Below, piece after piece: positions 50,304-58,616 of a DNA stretch of 64,000 nt; position 1 is the first letter of the stretch; the number at the start of each line of letters is the position of its first letter. The stretch spans positions 248,001-312,000 of the forward strand of contig CAMENZ010000001.1 in NCBI GenBank assembly GCA_945928865.1, given 5' to 3'. The notes beneath the pieces are model-generated. The model was not told the origin of the DNA. It saw only the letters and a list, made by a program, of their open reading frames with translations, and ran no database searches. The DNA comes from an uncultured Clostridia bacterium (GTDB lineage Bacteria; Bacillota; Clostridia; Peptostreptococcales; Anaerovoracaceae). The position numbers were made by a program, and so were the translations under genes.

Positions 50304-51776
50304 TTATTTTGCTCTATTAGAGTTCCAGTAGTATCTGGAGAATAAGGTGATAACTGTAAACAGTTCCAAACGACCTGCAATCATAAGTATGGAGCAAGTC
50401 CACTTTGCTAAATCTGATAAATCCGCATAATTAGTTGCAGGACCTACTGCATTGAAACCCGGACCTACATTTCCTATACAGGAAGCTGCTGCTGTAAAGC
50501 ATGAGAAGAAATCTAAGTTACCAACTAGTGAAATCATTAAAGTTCCTGTAAATAATGTTAATAGGTATATAAATATGAAATTCGCAATTTTAATTACTGT
50601 TTCAGAAGGAACTTCTGTCTCGTTAAAAAATACATGAGCAATGCGTTTAGGATGAAGTCTGACAGAAAAACTTCTCTTTATCAGTTTTAATGTTACTAAT
50701 ACTCTCACACATTTTACGCCTCCACCTGTTGAGCAAGCACAACCGCCGAAGAAGAACAGGAAGAATATTAGCATTTTAGAGAAGGTAGGCCACACATCAT
50801 AGTTATCAGTACCGAAACCGGTTGTAGTTATAATTGTACATACTTGGAATACTGCGTTTAGTAAGGTTCTGCCTAAATTCTCAAATTGATTGTAGAAGCT
50901 GTTACATATAAAAATAAGAAGAGAGAATACTCCTATTATCTTTAAGAAAAATTTAGCTTCTTCATCTTTGAAAATGCTTTTAATTCCATATCTGCCGGCT
51001 AAGAAATACAGGTTGAAATTCATACCCGCAATTATCATAAAAATTATAATGATAATATGAACATAGGGGCTGGTAAAGTGAGCGATACTGTCATTATAGT
51101 TTGAAAAACCGCCGGTTCCCATAGTTCCGAAAGTATTTATGAAAGCGTCGAACCAACTCATTTTACATAATTTAAGCAAAAGAAGTTCCACTATGCTTAA
51201 GATTATATATATTTTATATAAACCTCTGGCTGTATCTGCAAATTTTGCTGTAACCTTGTCTTTAGTAGGTCCCGGCGTTTCTGCATAGGCAACCATTTGA
51301 CCACTTACGCCCCAAGCAGGAAGTAGTGCCATTACGAATACCAGAATTCCCATACCCCCTAACCAGTGAGTAAAGGAACGCCAAAATAAAATGGATTTTG
51401 GTAGTATTTCTACATCTTTTAATATGGTAGCACCAGTAGTGGAAAATCCGGAGCAAGATTCAAATATGGCATCGGTAAAACTTGGGATCGCCCCTGAAAA
51501 TACAAAGGGGAGAGCACTTATAAATGAGCAAATAAGCCAAGTTAAAGTAACCACTAAAAAGCCATCACGAGCTTTAAATCGCTCATCAGATGGCTTAAAA
51601 AACATTCTTAATGATATGCCTGAAATTATGCAGGCTATGATAATAAAGCTTAGTGCTTTTAAAGACTGAGCTTCTTTGTTGTAAAAAGCTATGAATAAAG
51701 GTGCTAGCATAGATGCTGCCAATACTAAAAGTAAGGCACCTTGCATTCTGGCAAAATCACGAACCTTGCCTCTCAT
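50304..51776 (-). CDS. trkH: TrkH-type potassium uptake channel subunit (first copy)
   Basis: 490 residues, same ten-segment layout as its neighbour. Pore-loop motifs are GFSTTGATI, GTGGFSNYN, TTTGFGTDN and GNVGPGFNAV. Its last pore loop (GNVGPG) is closer to classic TrkH than the TNTGFS of the second copy. AAGGAAGG precedes the start. It lies about 110 bases after trkA. Confidence 0.93.
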   Translation of the reverse strand: MRGKVRDFARMQGALLLVLAASMLAPLFIAFYNKEAQSLKALSFIIIACIISGISLRMFFKPSDERFKARDGFLVVTLTWLICSFISALPFVFSGAIPSFTDAIFESCSGFSTTGATILKDVEILPKSILFWRSFTHWLGGMGILVFVMALLPAWGVSGQMVAYAETPGPTKDKVTAKFADTARGLYKIYIILSIVELLLLKLCKMSWFDAFINTFGTMGTGGFSNYNDSIAHFTSPYVHIIIIIFMIIAGMNFNLYFLAGRYGIKSIFKDEEAKFFLKIIGVFSLLIFICNSFYNQFENLGRTLLNAVFQVCTIITTTGFGTDNYDVWPTFSKMLIFFLFFFGGCACSTGGGVKCVRVLVTLKLIKRSFSVRLHPKRIAHVFFNETEVPSETVIKIANFIFIYLLTLFTGTLMISLVGNLDFFSCFTAAASCIGNVGPGFNAVGPATNYADLSDLAKWTCSILMIAGRLELFTVITLFSRYYWNSNRAK

Positions 51777-51886
51777 AACAAACCTTCCTTAATCAATATA
51801 ATATAAAATTCCAAGTGAAAACTAAAATATACAAACTTCACCTTTATAGCAAAATCCGCAAGCCTAATTTATAGGCGTGTAAAATT

Positions 51887-53251
51887 TTACATGTGGAAGG
51901 AACGAGGTTTGTTTATAAATAATTTTTCTAATTCTCCTATGTCGGAAAGAAGTGAAAAAATGGTAACTTTATCATTAGATAAAATCTTCGTATCTCCATT
52001 AGGGATGATTACAGTGTTGCCTCTATGGATTGCTGCAATTAAAACTCCGTCCGGCAGGTTAATGTCCTTTAAAGCCACATTGGACAGCTTCATTGCATCT
52101 GTAGCAATAATTTCCATAATTTCTGCCTGACCTTGAATTAGTAAAGAAGATATGATTTTTTTAGAACCTTTAACATATCTTAAAATAGTACTTACTATAA
52201 TATCTAAAGGATTTAGAGCCATATCTATACCCATTTTTTCAATGAGAGCTTTATAACTCTGGCGGCTAACCTTAGAAATTACATCTTCTACACCTTTCTG
52301 CTTAGCCATTAAAGCCAGGAGTAGGTTTTCTTCATCGAAACCTGTAGCAGTAACGAAGGCATCCATTTCATCTAAGTTTTCTTCATCTAAGAGGACTCCG
52401 TCTGTAGCATCTCCATGTAAAACCATTACATCATCCAAGTGGGTGGAAAGATAGTAACATCTTTCTTTATTTCTTTCTACAACCTTTACAGATATGCCGA
52501 ATTCGGCTAATTTTTTAGCCAAATAGAAACCGGTTTTTCCGCCACCGATTATCATAACCTTTTGAAGATTGGTGTATTTACCCTTTTCATGAACCTTGGA
52601 ATGTAAATGAGCAATTTCAGATCTTTCACCAACTAGGTATAGGGTATCAGTATCTTCTATAACATGCTTGCCATGAGGAATTATAATCTTTCCATTTCTG
52701 GAAATGGCTACAATCAGCATATGGGGAAGAACATTATTTACCTCCATCATAGAAAGACCTATGAGCTGTTTCATTTTATTAACCTTAAACTGAACCATAG
52801 AAACTTTTCCACTGGAAAAAATTCCGTTAGTTAAAGTGTATTTTTCTACTAAGTATTTATAGATTTCATTCGTAATGGAAAGGTCAGGATTAACAATATG
52901 ATCTATGTCTAAATTTTCTTTTATGAAATCCATTTGATTCATATGTTCAGGATCCCTTACCCTTGCTACAACTTTTTTACAACCTATTTTTTTAGCAAAA
53001 GAAGCGATAATCATATTTGTTTCATCACTATCTGTGCAAGTAAAAAGGAAATCAAAGTTTCCTATTTGATAGTCTTTTAAAACGCTGAGTTGTTTAGCAT
53101 TAGCTGCAACTGTCATTACATCGTAATTTTGAGAAATTTTGTTTAAAACTTCTTCATTTGTATCGATAACAATTATGGAATGGTTACCGCTTACAAGTGC
53201 ATTCACAACTTTTGTGCCTAATTTGCCGGCACCAATAATCGCAATTTTCAT
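51887..53251 (-). CDS. trkA: Trk system regulatory subunit TrkA
   Basis: 454 residues with two tandem units, each a Rossmann RCK_N domain (IIGAGKLGTKVV at the start; IIGGGKTGFYLA mid-way) plus an RCK_C domain. It binds NAD(H) or adenine nucleotides and gates TrkH. ATG 53251 is chosen with AGAGGT six bases before; an in-frame GTG at 53269 adds only six residues. It is the first gene of the Trk set and is divergent from the metallo-beta-lactamase gene through a shared promoter region. Confidence 0.94.
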   Translation of the reverse strand: MKIAIIGAGKLGTKVVNALVSGNHSIIVIDTNEEVLNKISQNYDVMTVAANAKQLSVLKDYQIGNFDFLFTCTDSDETNMIIASFAKKIGCKKVVARVRDPEHMNQMDFIKENLDIDHIVNPDLSITNEIYKYLVEKYTLTNGIFSSGKVSMVQFKVNKMKQLIGLSMMEVNNVLPHMLIVAISRNGKIIIPHGKHVIEDTDTLYLVGERSEIAHLHSKVHEKGKYTNLQKVMIIGGGKTGFYLAKKLAEFGISVKVVERNKERCYYLSTHLDDVMVLHGDATDGVLLDEENLDEMDAFVTATGFDEENLLLALMAKQKGVEDVISKVSRQSYKALIEKMGIDMALNPLDIIVSTILRYVKGSKKIISSLLIQGQAEIMEIIATDAMKLSNVALKDINLPDGVLIAAIHRGNTVIIPNGDTKILSNDKVTIFSLLSDIGELEKLFINKPRSFHM

Positions 53252-53281
53252 CTCTATACCTCTAATCACATATATTCTATT

Positions 53282-53333
53282 ATTCTATATCAAAAAATTA
53301 TAATTTGCAAGTACTGAATAAATGTTGTAATAT
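53282..53333. promoter_or_regulatory. Divergent promoters sharing one palindromic -35
   Basis: TTGCAA at 53305-53310 is its own reverse complement. Rightward, 17 bases on, is TAATAT (53328-53333) for the MBL gene. Leftward, 17 bases on, is TAGAAT on the minus strand (53287-53282) for trkA. Both distances are exactly 17, so one hexamer can serve as -35 for both directions. Confidence 0.6.
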
Positions 53334-53364
53334 ATAGGGACGAAATATTTTTTGGAGGGCTATC

Positions 53365-53961
53365 TTGAAAATAAAAATCTTAGAAGGTGGAAACCTTAGA
53401 GAGAATGGATATATAATTTCAGTTAAGGAAAAGGGTAGTTGCTATATCATAGATCCGGGCTATGACGGCAGCAGATTTATAAAATATATAGAGGCTCAAA
53501 ATCTAAACCCTAAGGGGATTTTGTTAACTCATCATCACTATGACCATGTGGGAGCTGTTAATAAGATTTTGGCTCATTTTAATATTCCGGTAATGATACA
53601 TGAGTTAGATACTTTTCAGTATAAAGGGAAGGTTGATGTAGTACTGAAAGATAATATGAAGCTGGATCTGGATGGAGAAAGTTTACAGGTAAGGCATACA
53701 CCGGGGCATACTATGGGGTCTTGTGTAATTGTTTCAGAAAAAAGTCGTGTGGTTTTTTCGGGAGATACGATATTTGATACGGATTTAGGAAGAACAGATT
53801 TGGAAGATGGTTCCCCTGAACTTATGGTAAAATCTTGTAAAGAGGTTATAGATGACTTCCCCAATGATTATACAATTTATCCCGGGCATGAGGGTTCGGC
53901 TACTATGAAACAAATACGAAAGTATAATTTGGAATTTTTAGACTGTATAATGTATAAATAG
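53365..53961 (+). CDS. MBL-fold metallohydrolase (glyoxalase II-like)
   Basis: 198 residues of the metallo-beta-lactamase fold: THHHYDHVG with the first metal ligands, HTPGHTMGS, SGDTIFDTDLG and the last ligand in YPGHEGS. Close to the short glyoxalase II-like group; the natural substrate of these small bacterial forms is generally unproven. It starts at TTG 53365 behind GGAGGG. It lies 13 bases before the HAD-PAP2 gene and is probably co-transcribed with it. Confidence 0.87.
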   Translation: MKIKILEGGNLRENGYIISVKEKGSCYIIDPGYDGSRFIKYIEAQNLNPKGILLTHHHYDHVGAVNKILAHFNIPVMIHELDTFQYKGKVDVVLKDNMKLDLDGESLQVRHTPGHTMGSCVIVSEKSRVVFSGDTIFDTDLGRTDLEDGSPELMVKSCKEVIDDFPNDYTIYPGHEGSATMKQIRKYNLEFLDCIMYK

Positions 53962-53974
53962 AGGATAATACTTA

Positions 53975-55528
53975 ATGAAACATAGATGTAAAAATATAGA
54001 TTTTGATTTTAATAAAATAAAACTGATAGCTTTAGATTTAGATGGTACGACCCTTACTAGAAGTGGTTTAACCAGAAGAACTAAGGAAACTTTAGAAGAG
54101 GCAATAAGGCGAGGTATTCAAGTAGTTGTAGCTACAGGTAGACCTTATGTGGCACTTCCGGAGAGGATTTTAAGTATAGAAGGGTTAAAGTATATAATAA
54201 CTTCTAATGGTGCTCATATTGTAAATAAACAGGGAGAATTTCTTTACTCTAATTATGCAGACAGAGATGCAATTTTAAAAGCCTGCGATATTATGGAAAA
54301 AACAGATATTCCTGTGGAAGTGTTTACAGGTGGAGCAGCCTATGTGGACTATGAACTTTATGAAGATTTAAAGGCTAATGGTTCTACTTTTATGAGTGCA
54401 AAATATGTTCTTAGAACACGTAAACCTGTAGAGAGAATATATGATTTCTGGCGTAGACATGGAGATGAAATTGAAAATATAAATATACATTTTGAAAGTC
54501 AAGATGAGAGACACAGGCTCTGGAAACTATTTGAGCAAATGGATGGGATTTCAGTGACCAGTTCTCAACATAATAATATTGAGTTGGTAGGGAAAATTAC
54601 AAGTAAAGCCACTGCCCTAAGGGAACTTTGCAAAATGGAAGGCTTATCTGAAGATGAAATTATGGCTTTTGGTGATAGTCATAATGATATGGAAATGATA
54701 GAGGCGGCAGGCTTTGGCGTGGCAATGGCAAATGGAGTCAAGGAACTTAAGGCGGCGGCAGATTTTGAGACTTTATCTAATGAGGAAGAAGGGGTTTGTT
54801 ACGCGATCAGAACATTGATTTTCAAAGAAGATGAAGGCGTGCCTAAAAAAAAGCCTTTTGTGGATTATAGAAAACTGAGACCGAGCAATTTAGCCAGCGA
54901 TGAGTTTAAGCACCTTCTAATGCTCATATTTTGGCCACTATATGGGGTTGCATTTTATTCTTTGGAAAGATTACCGATTATCAGTCATTTTAATGAAATG
55001 CATTGTTGTTTAGATGATATAATTCCATTTATGGAGATTTTCGTCATACCTTATGTGTTCTGGTATGTGTATCTGTTTTGGATTCATATTTATACCTTGC
55101 TTTATGATGTGAAAGCTTTTAAAAAGATGACTTGGTTTATCATAATATCCTTTACGGTAAGCGTACTGATTTTTATGATTTATCCTACTTGTCAAAATCT
55201 GAGACCTGAGGTGTTCCCAAGAGACAACGGACTTTCCAGATTGATGGGGGCTCTATATGCTGTGGATACTAATACAAATGTATTTCCATCTCTTCATGTG
55301 GTAGGTTCTATAGCGGTTATGTACGGAGCTTTCTGTGTAAAAAAATTCAGAAAAGCTATTTATGTTATAAGTTTGGTTTTAATTACTTCCATAATAAGTA
55401 TATCAACGGCTTTTGTTAAACAACATTCTGTATTGGACATAATAGGTGGAGTGGTTGTTAGCTTGGCTATTATGGGCTTGATGGAGTTTTATTATAAGAG
55501 AAAAGAAAATAATAAAATTAGAAAATAG
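53975..55528 (+). CDS. Fusion of a Cof-type HAD phosphatase and a PAP2 membrane phosphatase
   Basis: 517 residues. The N-terminal 285 residues are a Cof-type HAD hydrolase with nucleophile Asp21 in DLDGT, TGRPY, and GDSHNDMEM. From about 310 there are six or so membrane segments with the PAP2 active-site motifs: PSLH (Pro438 to His441) and His484-x3-Asp488. The first PAP2 motif (KxxxxxxRP) is less obvious; NLRPEVFPR may stand in. PAP2 enzymes remove phosphate from lipids such as undecaprenyl or phosphatidate phosphates. Joining a cytosolic sugar-phosphate-type phosphatase to a membrane lipid phosphatase is unusual. Confidence 0.88.
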   Translation: MKHRCKNIDFDFNKIKLIALDLDGTTLTRSGLTRRTKETLEEAIRRGIQVVVATGRPYVALPERILSIEGLKYIITSNGAHIVNKQGEFLYSNYADRDAILKACDIMEKTDIPVEVFTGGAAYVDYELYEDLKANGSTFMSAKYVLRTRKPVERIYDFWRRHGDEIENINIHFESQDERHRLWKLFEQMDGISVTSSQHNNIELVGKITSKATALRELCKMEGLSEDEIMAFGDSHNDMEMIEAAGFGVAMANGVKELKAAADFETLSNEEEGVCYAIRTLIFKEDEGVPKKKPFVDYRKLRPSNLASDEFKHLLMLIFWPLYGVAFYSLERLPIISHFNEMHCCLDDIIPFMEIFVIPYVFWYVYLFWIHIYTLLYDVKAFKKMTWFIIISFTVSVLIFMIYPTCQNLRPEVFPRDNGLSRLMGALYAVDTNTNVFPSLHVVGSIAVMYGAFCVKKFRKAIYVISLVLITSIISISTAFVKQHSVLDIIGGVVVSLAIMGLMEFYYKRKENNKIRK

Positions 55529-55538
55529 GTAAAGTTTA

Positions 55539-55565
55539 AGAGGGCGTAGAGATACGCTCTTTTTT
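55539..55565 (+). terminator. Terminator after the HAD-PAP2 gene
   Basis: AGAGGGCGT (55539-55547) pairs with ACGCTCTTT (55554-55562) with two G-T pairs, followed by a T run through 55565. Confidence 0.8.
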
Positions 55566-55576
55566 AGTACAATAAA

Positions 55577-55605
55577 TTGACATTATTTTACATTTATAGT
55601 AAAAT
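55577..55605 (+). promoter_or_regulatory. Promoter of the yraN-type gene
   Basis: Perfect -35 TTGACA (55577-55582), 17 bases, TAAAAT (55600-55605), without the TG extension seen elsewhere. Confidence 0.65.
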
Positions 55606-55672
55606 ACGGGCGAAAATGAAAGGCTTTTATAAGGGGATTTTGATTACAAGTATGCATCGGGAAGGACTATAA

Positions 55673-56008
55673 GTGGTTGATAGGAAGTTAGTAGGAAGGG
55701 CCGGAGAAGAGCTGGCGGTGGAGATTTTGAGGAAAAAGGGTTATGATATTTTAGCAACTAATTATATTTGCAAAATGGGTGAGGTGGATATTATAGCCAT
55801 AAAGGATGGAATTATAGCTTTCGTAGAGGTTAAAACCAGGTTAGATGATAGCTACGGAATGGGCAGAGAGGCGGTAAATTGTAAGAAAAGGCAACATATA
55901 AGAAATTGTGCTAAATGGTTCTTAACTAAGGAGAAGCCATCCTATTTAGCTGTGGATTTTCAAGTTATAGAAATAAGCCTTTGTCATTTGGAAAACTTAA
56001 GGTTTTAG
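55673..56008 (+). CDS. YraN/UPF0102 family nuclease-fold protein
   Basis: 111 residues starting at GTG 55673. It has the Holliday-junction-resolvase-like nuclease core: GRAGEELAVEIL, then MGEVDIIAI and FVEVKTR, the latter with the acidic and lysine catalytic residues of PD-(D/E)XK enzymes. It is often found near dprA and yifB in bacteria, as here, but its role is not established. It ends just before a weak terminator. Confidence 0.88.
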   Translation: MVDRKLVGRAGEELAVEILRKKGYDILATNYICKMGEVDIIAIKDGIIAFVEVKTRLDDSYGMGREAVNCKKRQHIRNCAKWFLTKEKPSYLAVDFQVIEISLCHLENLRF

Positions 56009-56014
56009 GGGTGC

Positions 56015-56040
56015 AAGTTAATTGCAACTTTTTTCTTTTT
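56015..56040 (+). terminator. Weak terminator after the yraN-type gene
   Basis: AAGTT (56015-56019) with AACTT (56026-56030), a 6-base loop, then TTTTCTTTTT. Confidence 0.5.
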
Positions 56041-56061
56041 GCCCATTTTAATTACCATATA

Positions 56062-56090
56062 TTGACATTAAATACAGTAAAAGGTAAAAT
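56062..56090 (+). promoter_or_regulatory. Promoter of the yifB-dprA genes
   Basis: Perfect -35 TTGACA (56062-56067), 17 bases, TAAAAT (56085-56090). Confidence 0.68.
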
Positions 56091-56132
56091 ATTTCAAAAT
56101 ATAAAATTCAGAGGTGTTTGTTAGGAGGCATA

Positions 56133-57671
56133 ATGTTAGCAATTACAAGGAGTTTAACTTTACATGGTATAAAAGGCATAGAAGTTGTGGTAGAAGTGGA
56201 TTCAGCTAGAGGTTTACCTGCTTTTTCTGTAATAGGTTTAGGAGACAGGTCGGTAAAAGAGGCGGCAGACAGAGTTAGAGGTGCCATATTAAATAGTGGT
56301 TTGAATTTCCCTAAGGGTAGAATAACTGTGAACTTATCTCCTGCATGGGTGCATAAAAGTGGAAGTCATTTTGATCTAGCCATAGCATGTGGTGTTTTGG
56401 CAGGAACAGAGAATATAGGAACAGATAATTTCTTTAATAAAGTATTTATAGGGGAATTAGCTTTAGATGGTAAAGTTATGGCAGTTAGAGGAATTTTGCC
56501 TATGATAAGCGGGATTATTGATAAAACTAAAGAAATATATTTACCGATGGATAATGCAGAGGAAGCTTATTTAGCAGTTAAAGGTTCCAATGTGAGAATT
56601 GTAGGTGTTAGAAGTTTAGGAGAAATGATTGAATACTTAAAAGGAGACAGACCTGTTGAATATTTTCAAGGTAATGATATAAATGAAGAAAAATTGGTTG
56701 AAAGCATAAATTTTAGTGATGTTAAAGGGCATTGGGCGGCTAAAGAGGCTATAATTGTTGCAGTTTCGGGTTGTCATGGGCTATTAATGGTAGGGAGTCC
56801 GGGCACAGGAAAGACTTTTCTAGCCAAGAGAATACCTACAATTTTACCGGATATGACTTCTAAAGAAAAACTGGAAACATCTATGGTATATTCTTTGGTG
56901 GGTGAGTTAAATAAAGATAGACCTATAATAGATGTTAGACCCTTTAGACAATTAAATAAGAGCAGTACAGCAACGGGTATTTTAGGTGGAGGCTATGAAC
57001 CTCTTCCAGGTGAAATTTCATTGGCTAATAATGGTGTTTTGTTTATGGATGAATTTCTGGAATTTTCAAGAGAGCAGATAGAGTTACTTAGGAAGCCGAT
57101 AGAGGATAAAAAAATATCCATATTTAGAAGAGGTCAGACTTATACATTTCCGGCAAAATTTGTTTTAGTGGGTGCGACTAATCCTTGTAAATGCGGTTAT
57201 TTAGGTGATTCGGAACATCAATGTAAATGTACTCAGAGAGAAATAGAGCAATATAGAAATAAAATCTCAGGGCCGATTTTAGATAGGATAGATATGTGTA
57301 TAGATATTCCTAAGGTTAAGTATAAATCTTTAGTAGGCAAGGATTCTTACAGTTCGGAAGAAATGAAAGAAAAGGTTCTTATGGCTAGAGAAATGCAAAG
57401 AAACAGATTTAGAAACTGTCCTGTGAAATTAAATAGTTATATGAGTGAGAATATGTTAAGGGAGTTTTGTCAATTAGATAAAAAGGAAAATGATTTTATT
57501 AAGGAAGCTTATATAAAATACAGATTAAGCCCTAGAAGATATCATAAGGTGTTAAAACTTGCCAGAACTGTGGCTGATGTAGGTGGAGAGGATAAAATAA
57601 GAATATATCATTTAGCGGCAGCTCTCAATTACACCAGATTTTTTAATGAGTTTAATAGTATTCAAGAGTAA
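56133..57671 (+). CDS. YifB/ComM-type Mg-chelatase-like AAA+ ATPase
   Basis: 512 residues. An N-terminal Lon-protease-like S5 fold (VEVDSARGLPAFSVIGLGD) leads to an AAA+ core with Walker A GSPGTGKT and Walker B LFMDEFLEF, and a C-terminal Mg-chelatase domain (ARTVADVGG, then HLAAALNYT). In other bacteria ComM is a helicase that helps branch migration during natural transformation. ATG 56133 follows GGAGG; an upstream TTG at 56118 would start before that site. The neighbouring dprA supports a link to DNA uptake. Confidence 0.92.
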   Translation: MLAITRSLTLHGIKGIEVVVEVDSARGLPAFSVIGLGDRSVKEAADRVRGAILNSGLNFPKGRITVNLSPAWVHKSGSHFDLAIACGVLAGTENIGTDNFFNKVFIGELALDGKVMAVRGILPMISGIIDKTKEIYLPMDNAEEAYLAVKGSNVRIVGVRSLGEMIEYLKGDRPVEYFQGNDINEEKLVESINFSDVKGHWAAKEAIIVAVSGCHGLLMVGSPGTGKTFLAKRIPTILPDMTSKEKLETSMVYSLVGELNKDRPIIDVRPFRQLNKSSTATGILGGGYEPLPGEISLANNGVLFMDEFLEFSREQIELLRKPIEDKKISIFRRGQTYTFPAKFVLVGATNPCKCGYLGDSEHQCKCTQREIEQYRNKISGPILDRIDMCIDIPKVKYKSLVGKDSYSSEEMKEKVLMAREMQRNRFRNCPVKLNSYMSENMLREFCQLDKKENDFIKEAYIKYRLSPRRYHKVLKLARTVADVGGEDKIRIYHLAAALNYTRFFNEFNSIQE

Positions 57672-57691
57672 AATTTTCGGAGAAACAAAAA

Positions 57692-58567
57692 ATGGACAAC
57701 AAATTGAAAGAAGAAATTAGAATTTTAGAAATAAGTGATGATGCTTATCCGGATAAACTTAGAAACATAGAAGATCCACCAAAGAAAATATTTTGCATTG
57801 GAAATATAGAATTGCTCCATAAAAAAGGTATTGGTATAGTAGGCTCCAGAAAGGCTAGTGAGTATGGAAAAAGAGTAGCTATGAAAATTGGAAATTTGGC
57901 GGCGGAAAATGACATTTTAGTTATAGGAGGAATGGCTAAGGGTATAGATAGTTTCGGGCATATAGGTGTATTAGCAGGTGGGGGAGAAACTATAGCTGTT
58001 TTAGGTTCAGGAGTGGATGTTTGTTATCCTAAGGAAAATCAAAAACTGTATGATGAAATAAAAAAGAAGGGGCTTATTATATCTGAATATGACCTTGGTC
58101 AAGAGCCTAGACCATATATGTTTCCAAAGAGAAATAGGATAATAGTAGGACTTTCAGAAAATGTGGTGGTAGTAGAGGCGGGAACTAATAGTGGTTCTTT
58201 GATTACGGCTGAAATTGCAGCAGAACAGGGAAAAGAAGTTTTTGCAGTACCGGGAAATATCACTGCACATTTTAGTCTTGGAACTAATAAGTTGATTGCA
58301 GATGGTGCGAAAATTGTTACAGTAATTCCTGATATTTTTATGGATTTAGTAGATGAAATTAATATAAAGAAAGAAATTGAAGAATCTCTTGGTGAAGATG
58401 AAAAAATTATATATGAAATAGTTAAGAAATGTGGTGAGATATCTATAGACAATCTCTGCAATGTATTAAATAAAAATGTGGTTGAGATAAACGGTATTTT
58501 GACTGTACTGGAGATGAAAGGCATATTGGCTTATAGTTTCGGCAAAATTTTCCTTGCAAAATTTTAA
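57692..58567 (+). CDS. dprA: DNA-processing protein DprA
   Basis: 291 residues with the Rossmann-like DprA fold: GIVGSRKASEYGKRVA, GGMAKGIDSFGHIG, then GSGVDVCYPKEN, YMFPKRNRIIVGLS and EAGTNSGSLITAEIA, plus a C-terminal winged-helix part. DprA loads RecA onto incoming single-stranded DNA in transformation. It follows yifB by 20 bases. The pair suggests the host keeps at least part of a competence route. Confidence 0.94.
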   Translation: MDNKLKEEIRILEISDDAYPDKLRNIEDPPKKIFCIGNIELLHKKGIGIVGSRKASEYGKRVAMKIGNLAAENDILVIGGMAKGIDSFGHIGVLAGGGETIAVLGSGVDVCYPKENQKLYDEIKKKGLIISEYDLGQEPRPYMFPKRNRIIVGLSENVVVVEAGTNSGSLITAEIAAEQGKEVFAVPGNITAHFSLGTNKLIADGAKIVTVIPDIFMDLVDEINIKKEIEESLGEDEKIIYEIVKKCGEISIDNLCNVLNKNVVEINGILTVLEMKGILAYSFGKIFLAKF

Positions 58568-58616
58568 TTTTCATACTATTATATGTTTCAATAAGTAATA
58601 ATGTTTTGGAGGAATA

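Noticed and set aside
57668..57690. CodY box near the dprA start (AATTTTCGGAGAAAC)
   Set aside because: Several mismatches to the consensus and it is simply the ribosome-binding region of dprA.
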